A stretch of DNA of 18,933 bases, taken from the NCBI GenBank assembly GCA_028699795.1, contig JAQVTZ010000012.1:1-18933 (forward strand). The letters are read 5' to 3'. Below the pieces are notes generated by a model that saw only the letters and a list, made by a program, of their open reading frames with translations, was not told the origin of the DNA and searched no databases. Below, piece after piece: positions 1 to 6,758 of the stretch (positions are counted from its first letter, which is position 1; each line of letters starts with the position of its first letter). The position numbers were made by a program, and so were the translations under genes. Origin of the DNA: Clostridia bacterium. Lineage in GTDB: Bacteria; Bacillota; Clostridia; Christensenellales; DTU072.

Positions 1-510
1 GCTATGACATAAACCTACCGCTTTTACGGATGTGAAATTTTGTAAATATCCCGTAACGATTGCCATAGGGTTGGTATAGTTTAAAAACAGGGCATTGGGG
101 CATAGTTCTTCTATGTCTTTCGCGATACCTTCTAAAGCGTATATCGTACGGAGTCCCCGCATAATACCGCCTATCCCGAGGGTATCAGCAATCGTCTGTT
201 TCAGCCCGTACTTTGCAGGAATTTTGAAGTCATCTACGGTACAGGGCTTATAGCCTCCCACTTGAATCGCATTGATGATAAAATCGGCACCCGCAAGCGC
301 TTCTCTGCGTACCAAATGCGCTTTGATATCAGCTTTGCCCTTATAATAATTATTTACCGCGGTAATTAAACGGTATGATTCGTCCAGTCTTTTTTGGTTG
401 ATGTCGTATAGAGCAATTTCGAATTCTCCCAAAGCGGCATTAAGAATGCAATCTCCCAGCAGATTTTTGGCAAATACGGTACTTCCCGCTCCCAAAAAAC
501 AAATTTTCAT
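1..510 (-). CDS. GH4 family glycosidase, alpha-galactosidase (MelA)-like, 5' part only
   Basis: An open frame of 170 codons runs from ATG at 510 to the window edge, so the C-terminal part is missing. The protein begins MKICFLGAGSTVFAKNLL, the NAD-binding GxGS Rossmann start typical of glycoside hydrolase family 4. Further GH4 features are IQVGGY, a KYGLKQTIADTLG stretch, NYTNPMA, and GLCHS at residues 166-170, whose cysteine is a metal ligand in this family. GH4 enzymes use NAD+ and a divalent metal to cleave glycosides by an oxidation-elimination route in the cytoplasm. The resemblance is closest to alpha-galactosidases, but 6-phospho-glycosidases share these motifs, so the substrate is uncertain. 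GGAGGAGA lies 4-5 bases before the start. The gene is divergent from rqcP. Confidence 0.88.
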   Translation of the reverse strand, partial: MKICFLGAGSTVFAKNLLGDCILNAALGEFEIALYDINQKRLDESYRLITAVNNYYKGKADIKAHLVRREALAGADFIINAIQVGGYKPCTVDDFKIPAKYGLKQTIADTLGIGGIMRGLRTIYALEGIAKDIEELCPNALFLNYTNPMAIVTGYLQNFTSVKAVGLCHS

Positions 511-571
511 TATCTCCTCCGAATGTTTAACCAAAATATAAAACAAGTTCATTATTAAAGATAATGCATCT

Positions 572-601
572 ATTATAACATAATGCGCGCGCGTATTACA
601 A
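572..601 (-). promoter_or_regulatory. Promoter of the GH4 gene
   Basis: Reading the minus strand, TTGTAA (596-601) and TATAAT (572-577) are separated by 18 bases, with TG one base before the -10 (extended -10). It lies about 60 bases upstream of the GH4 start. No operator was recognised. Confidence 0.6.
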
Positions 602-647
602 TTAGATAGAAAATTTTCCAATTAAAAATGCGTGTAATATCATAATA

Positions 648-656
648 TGCTATACT
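648..656 (+). promoter_or_regulatory. Extended -10 promoter of rqcP-ispDF
   Basis: TGCTATACT is an extended -10 element about 85 bases before the rqcP start. I see no good -35, so this is a tentative call that rests on the TGn-TATACT match and on the divergent layout. Confidence 0.45.
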
Positions 657-739
657 ATTTTTAATATGAAATCAATGAGAACAAAAAGTTCCACCTATTC
701 TGTATCGAAAATACGAACTTTGTTTTATAAAGGTATATC

Positions 740-991
740 ATGAGATTGGATAATTATTTAAAAGTATCGCGCATCATCAAAAGACGCACCGTAGCCAACG
801 AAGCCTGTTCTCTCAGCAGAGTTACGGTAAACGGAAAACCTGCAAAACCATCCAAAGATGTCTCCGTGGGAGACAGAATAGGGATACGCTTCGGCGACAA
901 ACCTTTTGTATTCGAGGTGCTTGCCGTTCCTTTAGGGAATGTCAGCAAAGATGCGGCGGACTCTCTTTACAAAGTATTGGAGGACAAATAA
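740..991 (+). CDS. rqcP: S4-domain RNA-binding protein RqcP (YabO-type)
   Basis: This 83-residue protein begins MRLDNYLKVSRIIKRRTVANEAC and continues with GRVxVNGKPAKPSKDV-like spacing (seen here as SRVTVNGKPAKPSKDVSVGD), the S4 RNA-binding fold over residues 1-60. This is the size and sequence pattern of RqcP, which acts in ribosome-associated quality control: it binds the 50S-peptidyl-tRNA complex and helps RqcH add alanine tails to stalled chains. The family match is clear; the role is taken from Bacillus homologues. Its stop overlaps the ispDF start by one base (TAATG), so the two are translationally coupled. AAAGG lies upstream of the ATG. Confidence 0.88.
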   Translation: MRLDNYLKVSRIIKRRTVANEACSLSRVTVNGKPAKPSKDVSVGDRIGIRFGDKPFVFEVLAVPLGNVSKDAADSLYKVLEDK

Positions 992-2088
992 TGATTTTTG
1001 ATACTGTCATTCTTGCGGGCGGAAGCGGCACCCGTATGGGATGTGACAAACTGTTGCTTTGCGTGGGCGAAGACCTTTTGCTTGCGCGCGCCATCGAACC
1101 TTTTGTAAACCGCAACGATATCGGAAAAATTATCTTGGTTTTGCGTAAAGACATCTTTGATGTCGGAAGAGCCATTGCGGAGCGGTATGGCCTAAGCAAA
1201 TTTCTTTTTGTAAAAGGTGGAGACACCCGTTCGCAATCTGTCGAAAACGGGCTAAAGGAAGTTCGCGCCGAAGGGGTGTTGATTCATGACGGGGCACGGC
1301 CTTTTGTTACGCCGCAATTGTTGGACCGTATCGTACTGTCCGTTCAGCAATTCGGCTCGGGAATCCCCGCTACGCCTATCACCGACAGCGTACGGATGGT
1401 AGAAGACGGCCTTATTTGCAACATCGCGGAACGGTCAAAATTGTACACCGTGCAAACACCGCAAGGGTTTTTGACCCAACAGATAATGCAGGCTTACCGT
1501 ATGCGTAACGGGTGTGATTTCGCAGATGACAGCGCTGTTTTTGCAGAGTTTATCGCTCCCCCTCATGTCATAATTGGGGATGAACGGAATATTAAAGTAA
1601 CAACTTTGGGCTCCTATTTCGGGTTAAATGCAAAAATAGGCATTGGTTACGACATTCACAGGCTCGAACGCTTTCGCCCTTTGGTTTTGGGCGGAATACA
1701 GATTGCTTACGACAAGGGTTGTGTGGCGCACTCCGACGGAGACGCCGTCATTCATGCGCTCATCGATGCGCTTCTGTCTGCAATCGGCGAGCGGGACATC
1801 GGCACTCTGTTCCCCGATACGGACCCCAAATATAAAGATATCGACAGCACTGTTTTGTTGTCTGAAGTGGTTGCTTTATACCGAAAAAAGAATTACAAAG
1901 TCAGCAATGTCTCCATTATAATAATAGCCGACAAACCAAAGTTTGCCGACTATCTCCCGCTTATGAAAATAAAATTGGGCAATTTGTTACATATCTCTGC
2001 TACTCTCATCGGTATTTCCGCGAAAACCACCGAAAAAACTCGTGAAGAAGAAGCGATAGAAGCCTACGCTACGGCAATTGTTACTTGA
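991..2088 (+). CDS. ispDF: Bifunctional IspD/IspF, MEP isoprenoid pathway
   Basis: One 365-residue chain joins two enzymes of the methylerythritol phosphate pathway. Residues 1-210 are IspD (MEP cytidylyltransferase): ILAGGSGTRMG at 7-17, GGDTRSQSVENGL, HDGARPFV, TPITDSVR, VQTPQGF and a DD at 179-180. Residues 214-365 are IspF (MECDP synthase): GIGYDIHR at 217-224 with metal ligands D221 and H223, and AHSDGDAVIHA at 246-256. Fused IspDF is known in several bacteria; IspE acts between the two steps. The C-terminus is odd: the glycine-rich loop after the TTEK at 346-349 is shortened, leaving TREEEAIE where LGFxGRGEG is usual. GGAGG precedes the start, inside rqcP. The stop overlaps the rplI stop from the other strand by 8 bases. 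Confidence 0.93.
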   Translation: MIFDTVILAGGSGTRMGCDKLLLCVGEDLLLARAIEPFVNRNDIGKIILVLRKDIFDVGRAIAERYGLSKFLFVKGGDTRSQSVENGLKEVRAEGVLIHDGARPFVTPQLLDRIVLSVQQFGSGIPATPITDSVRMVEDGLICNIAERSKLYTVQTPQGFLTQQIMQAYRMRNGCDFADDSAVFAEFIAPPHVIIGDERNIKVTTLGSYFGLNAKIGIGYDIHRLERFRPLVLGGIQIAYDKGCVAHSDGDAVIHALIDALLSAIGERDIGTLFPDTDPKYKDIDSTVLLSEVVALYRKKNYKVSNVSIIIIADKPKFADYLPLMKIKLGNLLHISATLIGISAKTTEKTREEEAIEAYATAIVT

Positions 2089-2530
2089 TCTCTACCGCCA
2101 CCACATTCATTTTAACTTTGACCACTGTTTCCCGATAGACCTTGACCTCGACCTCATACAAGCCGGGTTTTTTGATAGTCTCTTTGATGTTGACTTTCTT
2201 TTTGTCCACAGTAAAGCCTTCTTCTGCCAAAGCGTTTGCAACATCCTGAGAGGTCACGCTGCCGTACATCTTCCCTCCGCCACAGCGCACATGGACGGTA
2301 ATCGTTTTGCCTTCTAATTTGCGGCGCAACTCCATTGCTTCGTCTTTTTCTTGTTGCGCCAACCTTGCCTCTCTTTCGAGCTTTTGGGCGTATTCGTTTA
2401 ATACAGTTTTGGTGGCTTCCTTGGCGAGTTTGCGGGGAATTAAGTAATTTCTGCCATAACTGTCGTTGACCTCAACCACTTCCCCTTTTTTTCCGTGCCC
2501 TTGGACATCGGACAATAAAAATACTTTCAT
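2081..2530 (-). CDS. rplI: 50S ribosomal protein L9
   Basis: The 149-residue protein starts MKVFLLSDVQGHGKKGEVV and has the SYGRNYLIPRKLA stretch that is the L9 signature, then the long helix (residues about 40-75) and the C-terminal domain. L9 binds 23S rRNA at the base of the L1 stalk. I chose the ATG at 2530 because GAGGAGG lies just upstream; an in-frame upstream start at 2572 would add 14 non-conserved residues and lies over the promoter -10. The gene is alone on its strand here and meets ispDF tail to tail. Confidence 0.96.
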   Translation of the reverse strand: MKVFLLSDVQGHGKKGEVVEVNDSYGRNYLIPRKLAKEATKTVLNEYAQKLEREARLAQQEKDEAMELRRKLEGKTITVHVRCGGGKMYGSVTSQDVANALAEEGFTVDKKKVNIKETIKKPGLYEVEVKVYRETVVKVKMNVVAVEIK

Positions 2531-2562
2531 AAAGCCTCCTCTATTTTTCTTATCTGCCCCAT

Positions 2563-2591
2563 ATTTTACCATTTCGTACCGGTAAAGTCAA
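2563..2591 (-). promoter_or_regulatory. Promoter of rplI
   Basis: TTGACT (2586-2591) and TAAAAT (2563-2568) are 17 bases apart on the minus strand, with TGG before the -10. The expected transcript start is about 25 bases before the L9 ATG. Confidence 0.75.
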
Positions 2592-2646
2592 TGTTTGTGA
2601 ATAGTTAGAACATTTTATGCGATACTACAATACAGAAAGAGGGAAT

Positions 2647-2961
2647 ATGATTAAACTGAAATGCACCACAACAAATTGTCAACATAATATAAAAGACCAT
2701 TGTAATGCAGGAATTATCGGGATTTCCGACAAGGCGGTTTGCAGCAGCAGAATTAAGCGCGCGGGCGGCGCGTTGGAACAAACCTTTGCAGAACTCGAAG
2801 CAAGCGAAGAGTTTCTTTCGGATGCGCCCAATGTTGTACAATGCAATGCCTGCTGCATTTATCAAAAAAACAACCGTTGTACCGCCGCATCCATCTTGGT
2901 AGCCGACCATATGTTAAAAACAAAATGCATGACGCAAATTAAACCGAAACATAAAAAATAA
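2647..2961 (+). CDS. DUF1540 protein with two modules
   Basis: The 104-residue protein has two cysteine-rich DUF1540 modules: residues 1-40 (CTTTNCQHNIKDHCNAGIIGI) split here as CTTTNCQHN then HCNAGIIGI, and residues 65-90 (VQCNACCIYQ then NRCTAASI). DUF1540 proteins are small Firmicute proteins, probably metal-binding through these cysteines; their function is not known. An upstream ATG at 2617 exists, but AGAGGG lies directly before the ATG at 2647 and the conserved part begins there. It is divergent from rplI and ends at the bidirectional hairpin before rplL. Confidence 0.82.
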   Translation: MIKLKCTTTNCQHNIKDHCNAGIIGISDKAVCSSRIKRAGGALEQTFAELEASEEFLSDAPNVVQCNACCIYQKNNRCTAASILVADHMLKTKCMTQIKPKHKK

Positions 2962-2981
2962 CAAAGATTAAAGACTAAAAT

Positions 2982-3022
2982 CACAAAAGAACCTGTATCA
3001 CTATCGTACGGGTTCTTTTGTG
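2982..3022. terminator. Bidirectional terminator between DUF1540 gene and rplL
   Basis: CACAAAAGAACC (2982-2993) and GGTTCTTTTGTG (3011-3022) are perfect inverted repeats of 12 bases with a short loop extendable by a few pairs. The TTCTTTTGT arm serves as a U-rich end for the plus strand, and ATTTTAGTCTTT follows on the minus strand. It would end both the ribosomal operon and the DUF1540 transcript. Confidence 0.8.
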
Positions 3023-3053
3023 GTTGAAGTCAATTCGATAATTGTAAATACAA

Positions 3054-3434
3054 TTATTTAATCTCTACCTCTGCGCCTGCCGCTTTCAATTTTTCGGCAA
3101 TTGCTTCTGCCGCTTCTTTGGAAACAGCTTCTTTGATGGGTTTGGGAGCGCCGTCTACCATACCTTTCGCTTCTACCAAACCGATTCCGGGTACGGCTTC
3201 ACGAACCGCTTTGATTACGGCGATTTTGTTGCCGCCTACTGCTTTGAGTATGACATCAAATTCGGTCTTCTCTTCTACGGGTGCGGCTGCCGCATCGGGA
3301 GCGGCTGCGCCTGCGACTGCCATGGGAGCGGCTGCGCTTACGCCGAATTCTTCTTCGAGAGCTTTTACAAGATTGTTAAGCTCTATAACGGTTAATGCTT
3401 TTACATCTTCTATTATCTTATTGATATCTGCCAT
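3054..3434 (-). CDS. rplL: 50S ribosomal protein L7/L12
   Basis: The 126-residue protein has the N-terminal dimerisation helix (residues 1-35), an alanine/proline-rich hinge (about 34-55) and the conserved C-terminal domain (FDVILKAVGGNKIAVIKAVR, GLVEAKGMVDGAPKPIKE). It forms the ribosomal stalk with L10 and recruits translation factors. It is the last gene of the operon; a strong terminator follows and no rpoB is found downstream, which is unusual. GGAGAAT precedes the ATG. Confidence 0.98.
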   Translation of the reverse strand: MADINKIIEDVKALTVIELNNLVKALEEEFGVSAAAPMAVAGAAAPDAAAAPVEEKTEFDVILKAVGGNKIAVIKAVREAVPGIGLVEAKGMVDGAPKPIKEAVSKEAAEAIAEKLKAAGAEVEIK

Positions 3435-3450
3435 TGTTATATTCTCCTTT

Positions 3451-3948
3451 TTATTCTGCTTTTTTTTGGGCGATTGCGTCTATAGCACGCGCAAACGACG
3501 CGATAGGCGCTTGCAACATGCCAAGTAGTTGTGCGATAAGAATTTCTTTGGACGGTAGTTTGGCAAGTGCTTTGCACTCTTCCACATCCAGATAGCGGCC
3601 GTCTGCCATGCCGCATTTGATCGATAGCACCTTAATGGTATTGGCTTTTTGCGAAGAAATTTTGGCGGGCGCCGTAATCTCTTGATGCGATATCGCTAGT
3701 GCCGAAGTGCCGTTGAGAGCAGCGTCGAATTCGTCGCCAAAACCTAAATTCTTGAGTGCGATTTTTACAAGACGGTTCTTCAAAACATGATACTTTACAC
3801 CAGCATTGCGGAACGCATTGCGGAGATCGGTGTCTTGCGCAACGGTGATGCCTTTATAGTCGAGTATCACGAATGAAGTTGCCGCTTTCAGCTGTTCGGT
3901 GATATAGGCGACTTGCTTCTCTTTCTGTTGTCTGGTAACTGATGACAT
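3451..3948 (-). CDS. rplJ: 50S ribosomal protein L10
   Basis: The 165-residue protein shows the L10 pattern: VILDYKGITVAQDTDLR, YHVLKNRLVKIAL and, near the C-terminus, the helices that bind L12 dimers (residues about 130-165). It anchors the L7/L12 stalk to 23S rRNA. GAGGAGG lies before the ATG, downstream of a structured leader. Expression is probably autoregulated by the L10-L12 complex binding that leader. Confidence 0.97.
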   Translation of the reverse strand: MSSVTRQQKEKQVAYITEQLKAATSFVILDYKGITVAQDTDLRNAFRNAGVKYHVLKNRLVKIALKNLGFGDEFDAALNGTSALAISHQEITAPAKISSQKANTIKVLSIKCGMADGRYLDVEECKALAKLPSKEILIAQLLGMLQAPIASFARAIDAIAQKKAE

Positions 3949-4088
3949 TTTTACCTCCTCTATAATGAATTAAGCTCTGTTCCGATACAGAAACAGAGCT
4001 TATTGTTAAAGCGTTGTGTTTCTTCTGCGCTTGCATCGTTTAAGCCTTATGGCACAAGCGGTCTCGGAAGGAATTGGTATGAAGTTGT
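3949..4088 (-). promoter_or_regulatory. L10 leader RNA (ribosomal protein leader)
   Basis: The 146 bases between rplA and rplJ form a likely L10 leader. On the minus strand, CCGAGACC is followed by CGCTTG (rc of 4055-4060) and TGCC, and the pairing arm CAAGCG lies at 4028-4033. This resembles the conserved AGAC-helix-TGCC part of the family. A second perfect hairpin, AAGCTCTGTT with AACAGAGCTT (3972-3981 and 3992-4001), ends next to the rplJ ribosome binding site. A covariance-model match would confirm the family. Confidence 0.65.
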
Positions 4089-4094
4089 TAAGAC

Positions 4095-4778
4095 TTAAGC
4101 CTTATAGCTTACCTTTACGCCAGGACCCATTGTGGATGCAAGCGTAATACTCTTAAGATATTGGCCTTTTGCTGCCGCGGGTTTGGCTTTGACGATTGCT
4201 TCCATCAGCACGGTATAGTTTTCGGTAAGCTTTTCGGAACCGAAAGACTTTTTACCAATCGGTACATGAATAATAGAGGTTTTGTCTACTCTGTATTCTA
4301 CTTTGCCTGCTTTGGTTTCGGTGACCGCTCTCGCGACATCCATCGTAACAGTACCGCTCTTAGGGTTGGGCATGAGGCCTTTGGGACCGAGTATCTTACC
4401 TAAACGGCCAACTAGACCCATCATGTCAGGCGTCGTGATACAGGTATCGAAATCCGTCCACCCGCCTTGTATTTTTGCCACCATCTCTTCGGCGCCAACG
4501 AAATCTGCGCCTGCTGCAGTCGCTTCGTCTGCTTTCGCGCCCTTGGCAATTACAAGTACTCTCTTGACCTTGCCGGTGCCGTGGGGCAATACAACAACGC
4601 CTCTGACCTGTTGGTCTGCGTGTCTGGGGTCTACGCCCAACTTGACCGAAAGCTCTACCGTTTCGTCGAACTTGGCTTTCGCCGTATCGATAACAATATT
4701 CATGGCCTCGGTAGTGTCATATACTTTAGACTTGTCATAAGACTTAAGGGAATCTACATATTTTTTGCCTTTTCTCAT
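4095..4778 (-). CDS. rplA: 50S ribosomal protein L1
   Basis: The 227-residue protein has the L1 start MRKGKKYVDSLKSYD, the HGTGKVKRVLV segment, and the signature around GRLGKILGPKGLMPNPKSGT, which is the conserved L1 loop. It binds 23S rRNA at the mobile L1 stalk and helps release deacylated tRNA. AAGGAGG lies 5-6 bases before the ATG. Eleven bases separate it from rplK upstream. Confidence 0.98.
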   Translation of the reverse strand: MRKGKKYVDSLKSYDKSKVYDTTEAMNIVIDTAKAKFDETVELSVKLGVDPRHADQQVRGVVVLPHGTGKVKRVLVIAKGAKADEATAAGADFVGAEEMVAKIQGGWTDFDTCITTPDMMGLVGRLGKILGPKGLMPNPKSGTVTMDVARAVTETKAGKVEYRVDKTSIIHVPIGKKSFGSEKLTENYTVLMEAIVKAKPAAAKGQYLKSITLASTMGPGVKVSYKA

Positions 4779-4789
4779 TGTCTGCCTCC

Positions 4790-5215
4790 TTAGTCTATAA
4801 CCACTACGCCCATGCTGCGGGCGGAGCCTGCCACCATGCTCATCGCGCTCTCTAAAGAGGCCGCATTGAGGTCGGGCATTTTGATTTTGGCGATTTCGGC
4901 AACTTGCGCTTTGGTGATTTGGGCCACCTTTTCGCGGTTGGGATTCGCACTGCCGCTGTTAAGGTTGCACGCTTTTTTGATAAGCACTGCAACAGGCGGA
5001 GTCTTTAGGATAAAGGTGAAGCTGCGATCCGCGTAGATTGTCATTACTACCGGGATAATCATGCCTGCCTGATCCTTGGTTTTCTCGTTAAATTCTTTGG
5101 TGAAAGCAGGGATATTGATACCGTGCGGTCCCAAAGTGGAGCCTACGGGCGGCCCGGGAGTCGCCTTGCCAGCGGGCAGTTGAAGTTTTACTACCGCATT
5201 TATCTTTTTTGCCAT
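4790..5215 (-). CDS. rplK: 50S ribosomal protein L11
   Basis: The 141-residue protein starts MAKKINAVVKLQLPAGKATP and carries the L11 features PPVGSTLGPHGINI and the C-terminal RNA-binding domain ending SARSMGVVVID. L11 sits at the GTPase centre. I took the ATG at 5215, preceded by GGAGG with nine bases of spacing and giving the standard length; a TTG two codons upstream is possible but adds nothing conserved. Confidence 0.97.
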   Translation of the reverse strand: MAKKINAVVKLQLPAGKATPGPPVGSTLGPHGINIPAFTKEFNEKTKDQAGMIIPVVMTIYADRSFTFILKTPPVAVLIKKACNLNSGSANPNREKVAQITKAQVAEIAKIKMPDLNAASLESAMSMVAGSARSMGVVVID

Positions 5216-5300
5216 AGTCAAATACCTCCTTGACTACTTGGTCATAACGAACGACAGATAGATTTGCCGTTCTCCCATATTTTAACGGGCAAAAACCCGA

Positions 5301-5828
5301 TTAAATCTTTTCGATTTGGTTGAAGTCCAGCTCTACAGGAGTCTGACGGCCGAACATGTGTACTTTTACTTTTACTTTTTGCTTGTCTGCAAGTACTTCC
5401 TCGACGATCGCAATAAAGGTCTCTAAAGGCCCGCTTATAATGCGTACATTGTCGCCCACACTGATGTCGAAGTCTTCTGCAGAAATCTTTTCGAGCCCCA
5501 TTCTTTTGATTTCGTCCAATGTGAGAGGCAATGCTTTGCCTTGAGGGCCTACAAAACCGGTTACACCTCTCGTATTGGTCACCATGTACCAAACATGATC
5601 GGTATAAATCATCTTAAGAAAAACATACCCCGGGAATTTTTTGCGCTCGACAACTTTCCTCTTCCCGTTTTTCTCTACAATATCCTCTTCTGTCGGAATG
5701 GATATCTCAAAAATAAAGTCCTGAAGATTATTGTTCTCGATCATTTTTTCGAGGTTGTTCTTTACGACTGTTTCGTAAGAAGCATAGGTATGTATAACAT
5801 ACCATTTAATATTTTCGTTACCTTCCAT
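5301..5828 (-). CDS. nusG: Transcription elongation/antitermination factor NusG
   Basis: The protein (175 residues from ATG at 5828) has the NGN domain (residues about 8-110: KWYVIHTYASYE, ERKKFPGYVFLKM, TRGVTGFVG) and a C-terminal KOW domain (about 122-175, ending FGRQTPVELDFNQIEKI). NusG binds RNA polymerase and couples it to the ribosome or Rho. In the KOW motif the usual invariant glycine (FxGxV) reads alanine (FIAIV), and GPF reads GPL. AGGTGG sits 5-6 bases before ATG 5828; a GTG at 5837, directly after the secE stop, is the alternative start. Confidence 0.95.
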   Translation of the reverse strand: MEGNENIKWYVIHTYASYETVVKNNLEKMIENNNLQDFIFEISIPTEEDIVEKNGKRKVVERKKFPGYVFLKMIYTDHVWYMVTNTRGVTGFVGPQGKALPLTLDEIKRMGLEKISAEDFDISVGDNVRIISGPLETFIAIVEEVLADKQKVKVKVHMFGRQTPVELDFNQIEKI

Positions 5829-5837
5829 CCATTCCAC

Positions 5838-6158
5838 CTAATCGATTCTCGTTAAGAGTCTGAGTAGGGCGCCTAACCCCGCATCAAATGCCGTAATGAC
5901 AACCAAGAAGATTACCACAACCACCAATACAATGCCGAGATTCGCTATCACGCCCGGGTTATTTTTGGACCTCTTAAAGGGAGGCCAGTCTACCTTTTTG
6001 AGTTCGGATATAATCTCACGAATATATCTTTTGAACCTTTGCCAAAGGTTGGGGCCGTCTTTTTTGGCGGTCTTTTTTTGTCTGGGTTCTTTTTGGGGCG
6101 ACGGGGCGGGACCGATTTCGTTATCGTTGACACTAAGACTAAGCTTATCTTTGGCCAT
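5838..6158 (-). CDS. secE: Preprotein translocase subunit SecE
   Basis: The 106-residue protein has a charged N-terminal extension of about 45 residues, then the SecE signature (YIREIISELKKVDWPPFKR) and a single membrane helix (residues about 72-95, IVLVVVVIFLVVITAF). SecE clamps the two halves of SecY in the inner membrane. GGGAGG lies six bases before the ATG at 6158. The stop is within a few bases of the nusG start, the usual secE-nusG coupling. No tRNA-Trp lies between rpmG and secE; the gap is only 11 bases. Confidence 0.95.
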   Translation of the reverse strand: MAKDKLSLSVNDNEIGPAPSPQKEPRQKKTAKKDGPNLWQRFKRYIREIISELKKVDWPPFKRSKNNPGVIANLGIVLVVVVIFLVVITAFDAGLGALLRLLTRID

Positions 6159-6169
6159 AATAAGCCTCC

Positions 6170-6319
6170 CTATTTGGTTTCCTTGTGAATGGTGTGCTTT
6201 TTGCAGAAACGGCAATACTTTTTAAGCTCAATTCTGTCGGGATCGTTTTTCTTATTTTTCTTTGTGTCGTAATTGCGCTGTTTGCACTCCGTGCAAGCAA
6301 GGGTGATTTTATCACGCAT
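6170..6319 (-). CDS. rpmG: 50S ribosomal protein L33, zinc-binding form
   Basis: A 49-residue protein starts MRDKITLACTECKQRNYDT and ends CRFCKKHTIHKETK. The two CxxC pairs (C9-C12 and C36-C39) are the zinc knuckle of the C+ form of L33. GGAGG is spaced six bases from the ATG. It is the first gene of the secE-nusG-rplKAJL operon, downstream of a near-consensus promoter. Confidence 0.95.
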   Translation of the reverse strand: MRDKITLACTECKQRNYDTKKNKKNDPDRIELKKYCRFCKKHTIHKETK

Positions 6320-6369
6320 TGTTAACCTCCGCTCCCGAATTTATACCTTTCGAGAGTATTTTTATATTC

Positions 6370-6395
6370 AAAAAAATGACATCCTCCTAAGGATG
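6370..6395 (-). terminator. Short hairpin with T-tract at the 5' end of the rpmG operon
   Basis: On the minus strand CATCC-TTAGGA-GGATG is followed by TC and a run of seven T (6370-6376 on plus). It is shaped like an intrinsic terminator for acpP, yet it lies just downstream of the rpmG promoter, so it would also be the first 25 or so bases of the rpmG transcript. The stem is only five pairs. Confidence 0.5.
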
Positions 6396-6402
6396 CTTTT
6401 AT

Positions 6403-6431
6403 ACTATAGCACACCGCATTTTAATTGTCAA
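6403..6431 (-). promoter_or_regulatory. Promoter of the rpmG-secE-nusG-rpl operon
   Basis: TTGACA (6426-6431) and TATAGT (6403-6408) are separated by 17 bases on the minus strand, nearly consensus. The predicted transcript start is around 6396, giving a leader of roughly 75 bases that begins with the short hairpin. Confidence 0.88.
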
Positions 6432-6446
6432 CGAAATTAAATGAAA

Positions 6447-6680
6447 TTATCCTGCGCGGTGGTTTTCGATAAATTTTGCCACATCACCCACCGTTTTGAT
6501 AACTTTTATTTCGTCGTCATCAAACTCTACATGAAACTCGTTTTCTAAAGAAATCAGCATCTGCACAATATCCAAAGAGTCCGCGTTAAGCTCGTTAATG
6601 AGATCGCTTGTTTCGGTGATATCCTCAGGCGACATCCCCAATTGTTCCGCGATGAGATTTTTAACTTTTTGAAGAGTCAT
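6447..6680 (-). CDS. acpP: Acyl carrier protein
   Basis: The 77-residue acidic protein has the four-helix ACP pattern with the phosphopantetheine attachment serine in NADSLDIVQ (S35). It carries acyl chains in fatty acid synthesis in the cytoplasm. AAGGAG lies seven bases before the ATG. It stands alone between the T7 terminator and the rpmG promoter, away from other fab genes. A TATAAT just upstream lacks a -35, so its promoter is uncertain. Confidence 0.96.
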   Translation of the reverse strand: MTLQKVKNLIAEQLGMSPEDITETSDLINELNADSLDIVQMLISLENEFHVEFDDDEIKVIKTVGDVAKFIENHRAG

Positions 6681-6723
6681 GGTTGCTCCTTATTTATTAT
6701 AATATGATATCTAAAATAGAGAA

Positions 6724-6749
6724 AGGGGCTCCGTTTGTTTGAAACCCCT
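6724..6749 (-). terminator. Terminator after T7, end of the membrane-protein cluster
   Basis: On the minus strand AGGGGTTTC and GGAGCCCCT (6741-6749 and 6724-6732) pair across an eight-base loop with two G-T pairs, then TTCTCTATTTT follows. The plus side also has CTTTTGTG, so some bidirectional action is possible. Confidence 0.8.
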
Positions 6750-6758
6750 CTTTTGTGA

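Noticed and set aside
3118..3528. Long plus-strand frame opposite rplL and rplJ
   Set aside because: Mirror of strongly biased ribosomal protein codons; no ribosome binding site and no family resemblance.
6159..6169. tRNA-Trp often found between rpmG and secE
   Set aside because: The gap is only 11 bases, so no tRNA is present.
6690..6705. TATAAT just upstream of acpP as a promoter
   Set aside because: No -35 at a workable distance and it would place the transcript start almost on the ribosome binding site.
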